A DNA stretch of 6,384 bases, from assembly GCA_035273665.1 (NCBI GenBank), contig DATEOW010000140.1:1-6384 (forward strand), in the 5' to 3' direction. The translations under genes and the position numbers were made by a program. This document shows positions 1 through 6,384 of this stretch, one piece after another. This stretch comes from DATEEW01 sp035273665 (GTDB lineage Bacteria; Pseudomonadota; Gammaproteobacteria; Burkholderiales; SG8-39). Each line of letters starts with the position of its first letter. Positions within the stretch are counted from its first letter, which is position 1. The notes beneath the pieces are model-generated. The model did not search any database, was not told the origin of the DNA, and was given only the letters and a program-made list of their open reading frames with translations.

Positions 1-1036
1 GAAAACGCCGTCCGCCACTGAAAGCGCAGATGCGGAAGCTCAGGCAGCAGTGCGCCGGGTATTTCAAGTCAAGGAAAACACGTCGAACCCCAAGCGTCCT
101 TTCTACATCATCGTCGGCGCGCTGGTTTTCGCCGCAATCGCGGGCGCCGGATATGTCTGGTACGCAATGCAGCCACGTCATACACCGACGGCAGTCGTGG
201 CAAACGGTGCAGACGTACCGCCGGCGATCACAGTGACTCACACCACTGCCGCGTCGCAGACCCCGGCCGCCTCGCAGTCCGTACAGGCTGTGCAGCCTAT
301 CGAGGACATCGTCCCGCCGCTGCGTTCGTCCCCAACATCGCCGGTCGAGCGCCGGCCGGCTTCGCGTGAACCTGCTGATAGCTTTCCGACCGCAAAGGCA
401 AAACCAGACAACGCCTCCTCCGCGCCTGGACTTGTTTTCAATAAAACCGTCGTCCCTGCCGGACTGAGCCTGAGTCAACAGGCCTACGCCGCATTTCAAC
501 AAGGCGATTTCAAATCGGCTCGCGATCGCTATCAAGCGGCGTTGGCCCAAGATCCTTTGGATCGCGATGCCCTTCTGGGTTTGGCCGCCTTGGCCGCACG
601 CAGCGGTCAGTACGCAGAGGCGCAAGGTCATTACTTAAAGGTGTTGGAGGCGGACCCGCGCGATCCACACGCTCAAGCCGGACTGATCGCCATAGGCGGT
701 CTAGCAGATGCGGCGACGGCAGAGAATCGATTGAAAGCGCTTCTTGCTCAACAACCCGATGCAGCCTTTCTGCATTTCGCCTTGGGCAATCTATATGCAG
801 CCCAAAACCGTTGGACGGAAGCACAGCAAGCTTATTTCAAGGCTTATGTGGGGGAGCCATCGAATGGCGACTATGCATTCAATCTCGCTATCGGATTGGA
901 TCACCTTCGGCAAGGCAAAGCGGCTGCGGAGTACTACCAAAAGGCGTTAACGCTCGCCGCGAGTCGCCCTGCCAACTTCAACCGCAGCCAGGCGGAAAGC
1001 CGTTTACGCGAGCTGTCACAAAGTAACCCGCAATGA
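1..1036 (+). CDS. MshN-like membrane-anchored TPR protein, 5' end missing
   Basis: This is probably a pilus-biogenesis TPR protein of the MshN kind, anchored in the inner membrane with its repeats in the periplasm. The frame is open from base 2, so the gene begins left of the window. A GTG at 50 is only an internal Val codon: the 16 codons before it have no stop and read as a normal polar cytoplasmic tail. Numbering from that Val, there is one membrane helix at about residues 17-38, preceded by basic residues (KR at 15-16). A Pro/Ala/Ser/Thr-rich linker covers about 41-137. Four TPR-like helical pairs cover about 142-308, with characteristic segments such as GDFKSARDRYQAAL, GQYAEAQGHYLKVLEADP and NRWTEAQQAYFKAY. 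The stop overlaps the ATPase start by four bases (ATGA). In the Vibrio MSHA locus a TPR gene (mshN) sits directly before mshE, which supports the call. Its molecular role is poorly defined in the family; assembly or stabilisation of the secretin or pilus is inference. TPR architecture is certain; the MshN assignment rests on layout and synteny. Confidence 0.8.
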   Translation, partial: KTPSATESADAEAQAAVRRVFQVKENTSNPKRPFYIIVGALVFAAIAGAGYVWYAMQPRHTPTAVVANGADVPPAITVTHTTAASQTPAASQSVQAVQPIEDIVPPLRSSPTSPVERRPASREPADSFPTAKAKPDNASSAPGLVFNKTVVPAGLSLSQQAYAAFQQGDFKSARDRYQAALAQDPLDRDALLGLAALAARSGQYAEAQGHYLKVLEADPRDPHAQAGLIAIGGLADAATAENRLKALLAQQPDAAFLHFALGNLYAAQNRWTEAQQAYFKAYVGEPSNGDYAFNLAIGLDHLRQGKAAAEYYQKALTLAASRPANFNRSQAESRLRELSQSNPQ

Positions 1037-2739
1037 ATTCCCCCACCTCTCCGCAGGCCAAGCGCCACATTGGGCAGATTCTCATTGCTCAGGGCATCCT
1101 GACGGAGGATCAGCTTCGCATCGCTTTACTTGAGCAACTGAAGTCCCGACAGCCGGTCGGCAAATTGTTAGTTGCACTCGGCTTTGTTTCAGAAGCAACG
1201 CTGCGCGACGCGCTTTCGGAAAAGCTGGGATTAGGGAGTGTCGATCTCGCATCCATCGTCGTTGATCCGAACGCGATCCGCCTGGTCCCGCGCGAATTCG
1301 CAAAACGCTACAACGTCTTCCCCGTCGCCGTGGATCGTGCGCAGCGCACCTTAATCCTTGCAATCTCCGACACCAACAACATTGTTGCGCTGGACCAAGT
1401 GCGGGCGCAGTTGCGCGCCGAGTACGAAATCGACGTCCGGCTATCGGGCGAATCGGAAATCCAGCGCGCAATCGAGCAGTTCTACGGACATGAATTGTCG
1501 ATTGACGGGATCCTGCATGAAATCGAAACCGGTGAAATCGACTACCAAAGCCTGCAAGCTTCGGGCGATGAATATAGCCAACCTGTCGTTCGCCTGATTT
1601 CGGCGCTGCTTGCCGATGCGGTAGAGCGCGGCGCTTCGGATATTCACTTTGAGCCTGAAGCGAACTTTCTGCGCATTCGATATCGCATAGACGGTGTGTT
1701 ACGCCAGATTCGAAGTCTCCATAAGACTTATTGGCCGGCGATGGCGGTCCGCATCAAAGTGATGGCAAAGATGAACATCGCGGAGACCCGCGCGCCACAA
1801 GACGGGCGCATCTCCCTTTCCCTGACAGGCCGCCAAGTGGACTTCCGCGTTGCATCGCAGATCACGACACATGGCGAAAACGTGGTTCTCCGTATTCTCG
1901 ATCGGCAAAAAGGTATTGTGCCGCTCGATCAATTGGGTTTGGAGACCGATCAGCTCGAGATGCTTAAACGCATGATCGCGCGTCCGGAAGGAATCATCCT
2001 CGTTACAGGGCCCACAGGCAGCGGAAAGACCACGACCTTGTATTCGATTTTGAACCACATCAACCACGATGGGCTCAACATCATGACCTTGGAAGATCCC
2101 GTCGAATATCCAATGACTTTAATTCGGCAAACCTCGATTAACGAAGCCGCCAAGCTCGATTTCGGTAATGGTATCCGCTCATTGATGCGCCAAGATCCGG
2201 ATGTCATTCTTGTTGGCGAAATTCGAGACGAAGACACCGCGCAGATGGCGCTCCGCGCCGCCATGACCGGGCATCAGGTTTATTCGACGCTCCATTCCAA
2301 TTCTTCGATCGGCGCCATTCCACGTCTTCTCGATATCGGGCTGTCCTCCGAAATCATGGCCGGAAACATCATCGGCATCATCGCCCAGCGTCTGGTGCGA
2401 CGGCTTTGCAAACACTGTCGTCAGCCGCATGAGGCAAATGAAGAGGAATGTCGTCTCTTGGGCGTGGGACAAAAAGCGCCTCGCATTTATAAAGCGGTTG
2501 GATGCGAGGAATGCGACTACCAAGGTTATCGGGGCCGGCTCGCAATCATGGAACTCCTCAAAATCGACGACGACATCGATGAAATGATGGCTAGTCAACA
2601 AACTTCGCGCGAGCTATTGCGCGCGGCGAAGGCCAAAGGTTTCCGTTCGCTCGCAGACGATGGCGTGCGCCGGGTCCTTGATGGCTCCACTGCAATTGAT
2701 GAACTCATGCGTGTAGTGGATCTCACCGATCGCATGTAA
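1033..2739 (+). CDS. mshE: MshE/GspE/PilB-type pilus extension ATPase with MshEN domain
   Basis: This 568-residue protein is the cytoplasmic hexameric ATPase that powers pilin or pseudopilin assembly. Residues 12-64 form an MshEN domain: two 24-residue motifs (12-35 and 41-64) separated by exactly five residues, the arrangement known to bind c-di-GMP in Vibrio MshE. A second N-terminal (T2SSE_N) subdomain spans about 70-150. The catalytic part has SDIHFEP at about 202, Walker A GPTGSGKT at 326-333 (Lys332), an Asp box TLEDPVEY at 352-359, Walker B DVILVGEIRDE at 390-400 (Glu396), and a His box TGHQVYSTLH at 412-421. It also has a zinc-type CxxC pair (C459/C462 and C491/C494, 28 residues apart). 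This is the full set for an assembly ATPase; PilT-type retraction ATPases lack the N-terminal domains and the zinc site. The start overlaps the upstream stop (ATGA) and no good Shine-Dalgarno precedes it, so it probably depends on translational coupling. PilB and GspE share the fold; the MshE choice rests on the MSHA-like N-E-G gene order. Confidence 0.95.
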   Translation: MNSPTSPQAKRHIGQILIAQGILTEDQLRIALLEQLKSRQPVGKLLVALGFVSEATLRDALSEKLGLGSVDLASIVVDPNAIRLVPREFAKRYNVFPVAVDRAQRTLILAISDTNNIVALDQVRAQLRAEYEIDVRLSGESEIQRAIEQFYGHELSIDGILHEIETGEIDYQSLQASGDEYSQPVVRLISALLADAVERGASDIHFEPEANFLRIRYRIDGVLRQIRSLHKTYWPAMAVRIKVMAKMNIAETRAPQDGRISLSLTGRQVDFRVASQITTHGENVVLRILDRQKGIVPLDQLGLETDQLEMLKRMIARPEGIILVTGPTGSGKTTTLYSILNHINHDGLNIMTLEDPVEYPMTLIRQTSINEAAKLDFGNGIRSLMRQDPDVILVGEIRDEDTAQMALRAAMTGHQVYSTLHSNSSIGAIPRLLDIGLSSEIMAGNIIGIIAQRLVRRLCKHCRQPHEANEEECRLLGVGQKAPRIYKAVGCEECDYQGYRGRLAIMELLKIDDDIDEMMASQQTSRELLRAAKAKGFRSLADDGVRRVLDGSTAIDELMRVVDLTDRM

Positions 2740-2746
2740 GGCGGCC

Positions 2747-3943
2747 ATGGCTCTATTTAGCTATAAAGCGGTCGATCAAAAAGGGAAAGCCATCGTTGGC
2801 CAGATGGATGCGATGAACGCGGTCGATTTGGAACTGCGCCTCAAACGCATGGACCTGGATCTGGTGGTAGGCGGCCCGGCAAAGCATTCGAATTTCTCCG
2901 GCGGCGTCAAACGAACGGATCTGATCAACTTTTGTTTTCATCTGGAACAGTTGATCAGCTCCCAGGTTCCCATGATCGAAGGTTTAATCGACTTGCGTGA
3001 CAGCGTGGATAACCCGCGCTTACGCGAAGTGACTTCGGGGTTGATCGAGTCCATACAAGGTGGACAGAATCTTTCCAATGCAATGGCGAGCTATCCACAG
3101 GTATTCAAACCGGTGATGCGCTCGCTGGTGAGAGCCGGCGAAGAAACGGGGCGCTTACCCGAGGTTTTACGCACCCTCACGGAAAACCTGAAATGGGAAG
3201 ACGAGCTCGCGGCGCAAACAAAACGCATCATGATTTATCCAGCGATTGTCGGCACCGTTCTTTTGGGCGTCACGTTTTTTCTCATGATCTATCTCGTGCC
3301 GCAGATGACAGGTTTTATCCGAGGCATGGGACAGGAACTTCCGCTGAGCACGCGCATTTTGATCGGCGTATCCAACACTTTTGTACATTACTGGTGGGCC
3401 ATTATTTCGATACCCATCATCACGGTGATCCTCGTTCTACAAGCGGCGAAGCGAAATCCGCTTATTCGATATCGCCTCGATAAGATGAAGCTTGGCTTGC
3501 CTTTGATTGGTCCCATCTTGCAAAAGATTATTTTGTCGCGCTTCGCCAGCATCTTTGCACTCATGTATTCGTCCGGCATCACCATTCTCGATTCGATCCG
3601 CAGCGCTGAGGAAACGGCCGGCAACGCCGTGATTCAAGATGGCTTGCAGCGTGCAGGGCAACAAATCGCGGACGGAAAGAACGTCGCGATGGCGTTTCAG
3701 GATGTTGGCCTTTTTCCGCCCCTTGTCATTCGTATGCTGCGCGTCGGCGAATCCACCGGTGCATTGGACACCGCGTTGTTGAACGTCAGCTATTTCTATA
3801 ATCGCGAAGTGCGCGAAGCCATTCCTCGCGCACAAGCCGTTCTGGAGCCGGCGATGACAATCTCCCTCGGCGTGCTGATGCTTTGGGTCATGTTATCCGT
3901 CCTTGGCCCGATCTACGACACGATCAGCAAGATCAAATTCTAA
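2747..3943 (+). CDS. mshG: MshG/PilC/GspF-type inner-membrane platform protein
   Basis: This is the 398-residue polytopic platform protein that the ATPase acts on to add pilin subunits at the inner membrane. The length is typical of the family. The N-terminus, MALFSYKAVDQKGK, is the usual GspF/PilC opening. Two homologous T2SSF cytoplasmic domains are visible, at about 57-180 and about 260-385. The first carries FHLEQLISSQVPMIEGL and RAGEETGRLPEVL. The second repeats the same pattern as FALMYSSGITILDSI and LRVGESTGALDTAL. Hydrophobic membrane helices lie at about 163-186, 211-231 and 368-390. The gene starts seven bases after the ATPase stop, with only a weak, closely spaced AAGGCGG upstream, consistent with coupled translation. 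It is intact, with no frameshift. The family is secure; the MshG rather than PilC name follows from its place directly after the MshE-like gene. Confidence 0.94.
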   Translation: MALFSYKAVDQKGKAIVGQMDAMNAVDLELRLKRMDLDLVVGGPAKHSNFSGGVKRTDLINFCFHLEQLISSQVPMIEGLIDLRDSVDNPRLREVTSGLIESIQGGQNLSNAMASYPQVFKPVMRSLVRAGEETGRLPEVLRTLTENLKWEDELAAQTKRIMIYPAIVGTVLLGVTFFLMIYLVPQMTGFIRGMGQELPLSTRILIGVSNTFVHYWWAIISIPIITVILVLQAAKRNPLIRYRLDKMKLGLPLIGPILQKIILSRFASIFALMYSSGITILDSIRSAEETAGNAVIQDGLQRAGQQIADGKNVAMAFQDVGLFPPLVIRMLRVGESTGALDTALLNVSYFYNREVREAIPRAQAVLEPAMTISLGVLMLWVMLSVLGPIYDTISKIKF

Positions 3944-3948
3944 GAACG

Positions 3949-5484
3949 ATGCCTTCGACTCGCCTTCTCTATATCAGCGCCGCTAGAGCCACCCTATATG
4001 CGTGGCAGCAGGGCAGCCTCGTGGAAAGGGCGCGCTTTAGTCATGACGAGGAAGGCCTCGGTGCGTTTGCTTCAGAGCTGGACCAGGAGTCCGACGCCAT
4101 CTTCCACGTGTTGGTAGATATCGTCGAAGAAGATTTCCAAGTCGATGTGATCCCTTTCGTTCGCGGCAAAGACCGTGACGCGCTCCTTGTCAGACGGCGA
4201 ACGCAGCGCTATCGCGACGCGAGCCTCTCGATGACGGCGTCGCTCGGTTATGAACGAAGCCAGCGCCGCGATGAACGGGTGCTGTTGTCGGCCTTTACCA
4301 ATATCGAATTGCTTGAACCGTGGCTCGCTTTGCTCATGGAAAGCGAAGCAGCCGTCTCGGGGATTTATTCCCCTGGTTTGCTTGCGCCGGGAATGGCGCA
4401 CGCACTCGGCTTGAAGCAGGCTCGCGTGATTATCGTGAGTGTTCATGAAGCAGGCATTCGTCAGACATATCTTGAAAACGGGAAGCTTCGCTTCAGTCGA
4501 TTGAGTCCCCTGAGTGCCGAGGACATTAGCGATCGTCAACGCCTTGATATCGCTCTGGGTTCCGAAACCGGCCGTATATATCAATATCTACGCGCCACGA
4601 ATGCCTTGGAGATCGACCATCCGCCTATAGATGTGATGGTTATTGCACCGCCTGGAGAAGCAGATCTAGCGCGGCGATATATGCCCGACCTGCCCCAGTT
4701 GCGAATCAATGTCGTCGATCAGCAGATCGTTGCATCCCGCATCGGCATCAAGTCGGCGCATTCGTCGCGAGGCGCCGAACCCCTGTTGATGCATCTATTG
4801 GCGAAGCGACGCCCTCGCTCCCAATACGCATCCGCGGGAATTCGCAAACAATATCGTAGTTATCAGACCCGTCTGGGCATTGTCATTGGCGGAGCGCTCG
4901 TCAGCGCCGCCTGCCTACTTGCGGCAGGCTTAACGCTTTGGCAACACCATAAGCTGCAAGTGCAAATAAGCGAAGACCAAGCGCAGACGGACGTGGCAAA
5001 CGCGCAATATCGACAAATCGAAGCGGCGTTTCCAGAACTCCCGACGAGTCGAGACAAACTTCGCGCAGCGATGGATCAATACGCGCAGGTCATTCGTTTG
5101 CCCAGCGGGCCAGAACATTTTTCAGTAGATCTAAGCACTGCATTGGACGAGTCCCCGCGAGTGGAACTGCAAAAAATGCAATGGCGCCTTAGCACCACTC
5201 TACCGACCGTTTTAACCAACGCGCCAGTGCGGGAAGAAGGCGCACGCTATGAGATCCTTGAAGTCGAAGCAAGCCTTAACGGTGTAGCCGGCAGCGATTA
5301 CAGGGTCGCCAATGCCCTTGTGGAAGAGTTCATCGAGAAATTGCGGCTCATCCCCGGCGTCGAAATTGTACAGACGAAACTCCCCTTCGAAACCGGCTCA
5401 CAAGAATCGCTCTCCACTGCGACCAGGCAAGATACCGCCGCACCTCGCTTCTCTGTCGTGATGGCCCGCAAGGTGAGCTTATGA
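3949..5484 (+). CDS. Bitopic assembly protein: degenerate PilM/GspL-like domain fused to PilN-like domain
   Basis: This 511-residue protein probably combines the jobs of PilM (or MshI) and PilN, like GspL of type II secretion: it would link the cytoplasmic ATPase to the periplasmic alignment complex. Residues 1-305 look cytoplasmic. The segment VIIVSVHEAGIRQTYLENGK at 160-179 followed by LRFSRL resembles the PilM/GspL strand-turn-strand with its F-[ST]-R ending, and SETGRIYQYLR at about 205-215 resembles the following PilM helix. The nucleotide-binding Asp-Gly signatures are missing (YISAARATLYAW at 8-19, VSVHEAG at 163-169), so ATP binding is unlikely. One membrane helix lies at about 309-330, followed by a coiled-coil-prone stretch (about 331-380) and a small periplasmic domain (about 390-511), the PilN/GspL pattern. 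I chose the ATG at 3949 over the in-frame ATG at 3883: the latter lies deep inside the platform gene, while 3949 sits five bases after that gene's stop and directly before the first domain strand. Its stop overlaps the next start (ATGA). The fusion reading comes from layout and weak motifs, not from a database match. Confidence 0.72.
   Translation: MPSTRLLYISAARATLYAWQQGSLVERARFSHDEEGLGAFASELDQESDAIFHVLVDIVEEDFQVDVIPFVRGKDRDALLVRRRTQRYRDASLSMTASLGYERSQRRDERVLLSAFTNIELLEPWLALLMESEAAVSGIYSPGLLAPGMAHALGLKQARVIIVSVHEAGIRQTYLENGKLRFSRLSPLSAEDISDRQRLDIALGSETGRIYQYLRATNALEIDHPPIDVMVIAPPGEADLARRYMPDLPQLRINVVDQQIVASRIGIKSAHSSRGAEPLLMHLLAKRRPRSQYASAGIRKQYRSYQTRLGIVIGGALVSAACLLAAGLTLWQHHKLQVQISEDQAQTDVANAQYRQIEAAFPELPTSRDKLRAAMDQYAQVIRLPSGPEHFSVDLSTALDESPRVELQKMQWRLSTTLPTVLTNAPVREEGARYEILEVEASLNGVAGSDYRVANALVEEFIEKLRLIPGVEIVQTKLPFETGSQESLSTATRQDTAAPRFSVVMARKVSL
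5470..5475 (+). promoter_or_regulatory. Ribosome binding site for the PilO-like gene
   Basis: AAGGTG lies within the last codons of the preceding gene, five bases before the ATG at 5481. It supports that start over a second in-frame ATG at 5487 (spacing eleven bases), though 5487 is not excluded. Confidence 0.55.
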
Positions 5485-6098
5485 ATATGAAGTGGCTCAT
5501 GAGCCGGTTAAGTGGCGCGATCGCGTTCGGAAGCGCGATGGTGTTGGCGGGACTCATCACACTACTTATTACGCAGCGCTTTTACGTAAAGGCCGAAGCC
5601 GAAGCAAAAGCTTCCACTCAAGCGCGTCTCACGATGCAAGCGCGGCTTGCTCAAGTAGCTCAAGAGAAACGCGAGATCACCGGAAGACTGGAGGAATACA
5701 AACGGCTCGTCCAAAAAGGCGTCATCGGCAAGGAGAAGCGCCTCGACTGGATTGATGCACTCGTCATCGCCAAGGAGGAAAATAAGCTTCCGGACCTCAA
5801 GTATTCTATCGACCCTCAAATACGCTTGGACTATCCTGAAATCACCTCAACCGCCGATGTTCAAACGATGACAAGCCCCATGAAACTGGATATGGCGCTG
5901 GTTCACGAAGGCGATCTGTTTCGGGTCTTGGCCGGGCTCCGCCGAATGCTGCCCGCATACTTTCTTCCGGAAGAATGCAGCATACAGCGCATCGAAGCGG
6001 GCACAACAAATCCCGTTGCAGGAAGTGCGCGACTCAATGCGACATGCAAAGTGAACATCGTCACCATTCGCGATCGCGATGCGGGAGACGGGCGATGA
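5481..6098 (+). CDS. PilO/MshJ-like inner-membrane alignment protein
   Basis: This 205-residue protein has the PilO/GspM/MshJ layout: a short cytoplasmic N-terminus, one membrane helix at about 13-31, a charged Ala/Gln/Glu-rich coiled coil at about 36-78, and a small periplasmic domain (about 85-198). In that domain the segment at 134-153 (MKLDMALVHEGDLFRVLAGL) resembles the helix-strand part of PilO-like ferredoxin folds that mediates pairing with PilN. The length fits PilO (roughly 200 residues). Cys166 and Cys189 are its only cysteines, both predicted periplasmic, so they could form a disulfide. The gene overlaps the upstream PilM/N-like gene and the downstream PilP-like gene by four bases each, which fits the N-O-P order of alignment-complex genes. 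Primary sequence in this family is poorly conserved, so the call rests on topology, size and position. A GspM-like or plain MshJ-like label would mean the same role. Confidence 0.7.
   Translation: MNMKWLMSRLSGAIAFGSAMVLAGLITLLITQRFYVKAEAEAKASTQARLTMQARLAQVAQEKREITGRLEEYKRLVQKGVIGKEKRLDWIDALVIAKEENKLPDLKYSIDPQIRLDYPEITSTADVQTMTSPMKLDMALVHEGDLFRVLAGLRRMLPAYFLPEECSIQRIEAGTTNPVAGSARLNATCKVNIVTIRDRDAGDGR
6083..6087 (+). promoter_or_regulatory. Ribosome binding site for the PilP/MshK-like gene
   Basis: GGGAG stands seven bases before the ATG at 6095, inside the end of the PilO-like gene. This strong, well-spaced site fixes the start of the last, partial gene and suggests it is initiated efficiently on its own as well as by coupling. 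Confidence 0.6.
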
Positions 6099-6384
6099 GC
6101 CGCGTTGCCGCATTGATGCTCGGGCTGTTGATGATTGCGAATGTGCAAGCGGCGGAACTGGGCCGCCTGTTTTACACACCCATGCAACGCAACGAACTTG
6201 ATCGCAAACGCTTGCTGAAAGTGGATGAAGCGCAGGGGGAAAACAATCGTGCAACCGATCTCGTGATCAATGGGCGCATCTCTGCCTCGAGCGGGCGCAG
6301 CACCACTTGGATCAATGGCGCGCCGGACTACGGCAGTGTGACGAATCGCTCCGACGTGAAGGTGGGCCAAAGTATCGACCCCCA
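6095..6384 (+). CDS. Secreted MshK/PilP-like protein, 3' end missing
   Basis: Only the first 96 codons are in the window; the frame is open at the right edge. The N-terminus is a Sec signal peptide: Ser-Arg, a hydrophobic core VAALMLGLLMIANV, then a VQA/AE cleavage site after residue 19 or 20. There is no lipobox Cys, so it is not a lipoprotein, unlike classical PilP. The start of the mature part, GRLFYTPMQRNELDR (23-37), and the later VINGRISASSGRSTTWINGA (57-76) have the look of small MshK/PilP-like proteins, with a strand-rich VNG / grST-W-NG pattern as in GspC/PilP HR domains. In the family such a protein bridges the PilN/PilO layer to the outer-membrane secretin. Its place directly after the PilO-like gene (ATGA overlap, good Shine-Dalgarno) agrees. 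The gene was missed by simple complete-ORF searching because its stop lies beyond the window. Confidence 0.72.
   Translation, partial: MSRVAALMLGLLMIANVQAAELGRLFYTPMQRNELDRKRLLKVDEAQGENNRATDLVINGRISASSGRSTTWINGAPDYGSVTNRSDVKVGQSIDP

Larger units (their letters stand above)
1033..5484 (+). other. Tightly coupled operon core
   Basis: Start and stop codons overlap as ATGA at 1033-1036 and 5481-5484 (and again at 6095-6098). The two remaining junctions are gaps of seven bases (2740-2746) and five bases (3944-3948). No gap can hold a promoter or a terminator hairpin, so all six genes are most likely on one transcript with coupled translation. The promoter must lie left of the window. Confidence 0.85.

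Noticed and set aside
2179..2601. 140-codon minus-strand frame opposite the ATPase
   Set aside because: It overlaps the Walker B, His box and zinc-motif codons, which are strongly constrained on the + strand; no independent support.
1033..2739. Reading the ATPase as a PilT-type retraction motor
   Set aside because: The N-terminal MshEN and T2SSE_N domains and the CxxC pair are features of extension/assembly ATPases, and PilT is about 200 residues shorter.
3883..3948. 22-residue N-terminal extension of the PilM/N-like gene from the ATG at 3883
   Set aside because: It would overlap the end of the platform gene by 61 bases, has polar sequence unlike a family N-terminus, and a better placed ATG at 3949 follows the upstream stop by five bases.
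4072..4584. 170-codon open frame on the minus strand
   Set aside because: It lies antisense to the PilM/N-like gene, has low-complexity Arg/His-rich composition typical of shadow frames, and no domain or coupled neighbour.
4909..4929. Perfect 7-bp inverted repeat (GCCTGCC / GGCAGGC) with a 7-base loop, a terminator-like hairpin
   Set aside because: It lies inside the membrane-helix codons of the PilM/N-like gene and no T-run follows. The complementarity is readily explained by alternating Ala/Leu/Gly codons.
5903..6370. 155-codon open frame on the minus strand across the last junction
   Set aside because: It is antisense to two well-supported genes with a signal peptide and a Shine-Dalgarno on the + strand; its composition is that of a shadow frame.

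Overview
The window is a densely packed run of six genes, all on the + strand, from one machine: the inner-membrane and assembly-platform part of an MSHA-like type IV pilus (or a related type II secretion-family) system. Codon usage, moderately high GC and the protein families point to a Gram-negative proteobacterium, most likely beta- or gammaproteobacterial. The species cannot be fixed from this sequence.

Layout: (1) the 3' part of an MshN-like, membrane-anchored TPR protein that enters from beyond the left edge (to 1036). (2) A complete MshE/GspE/PilB-type extension ATPase with an N-terminal MshEN domain of the c-di-GMP-binding kind (1033-2739). (3) A complete MshG/PilC/GspF-type polytopic platform protein (2747-3943). 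(4) A 511-residue single-pass protein that looks like a degenerate PilM/GspL/MshI actin-like cytoplasmic domain joined through one membrane helix to a PilN-like periplasmic domain (start 3949). (5) A 205-residue PilO/MshJ-like protein with one membrane helix, a coiled coil and a small periplasmic domain (5481-6098). (6) The 5' end of a secreted MshK/PilP-like protein that runs off the right edge (from 6095).

Three junctions are four-base ATGA overlaps (1033-1036, 5481-5484, 6095-6098) and the other two gaps are 5 and 7 bases. I see no promoter, terminator or gene-free stretch inside the window, so this is almost certainly the interior of one translationally coupled operon.

How the genes would work together (inference from the families): the ATPase hydrolyses ATP in the cytoplasm, probably under c-di-GMP control, and turns the platform protein to insert pilin subunits. 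The PilM/N-like and PilO-like proteins form the alignment subcomplex across the inner membrane. The PilP-like protein links it to an outer-membrane secretin, expected just downstream. The TPR protein may help secretin or pilus assembly. The N-E-G order matches the Vibrio MSHA locus, but the I/J/K-like block follows N-E-G here rather than preceding it. No pilin, prepilin peptidase, secretin or retraction ATPase is encoded in the window.
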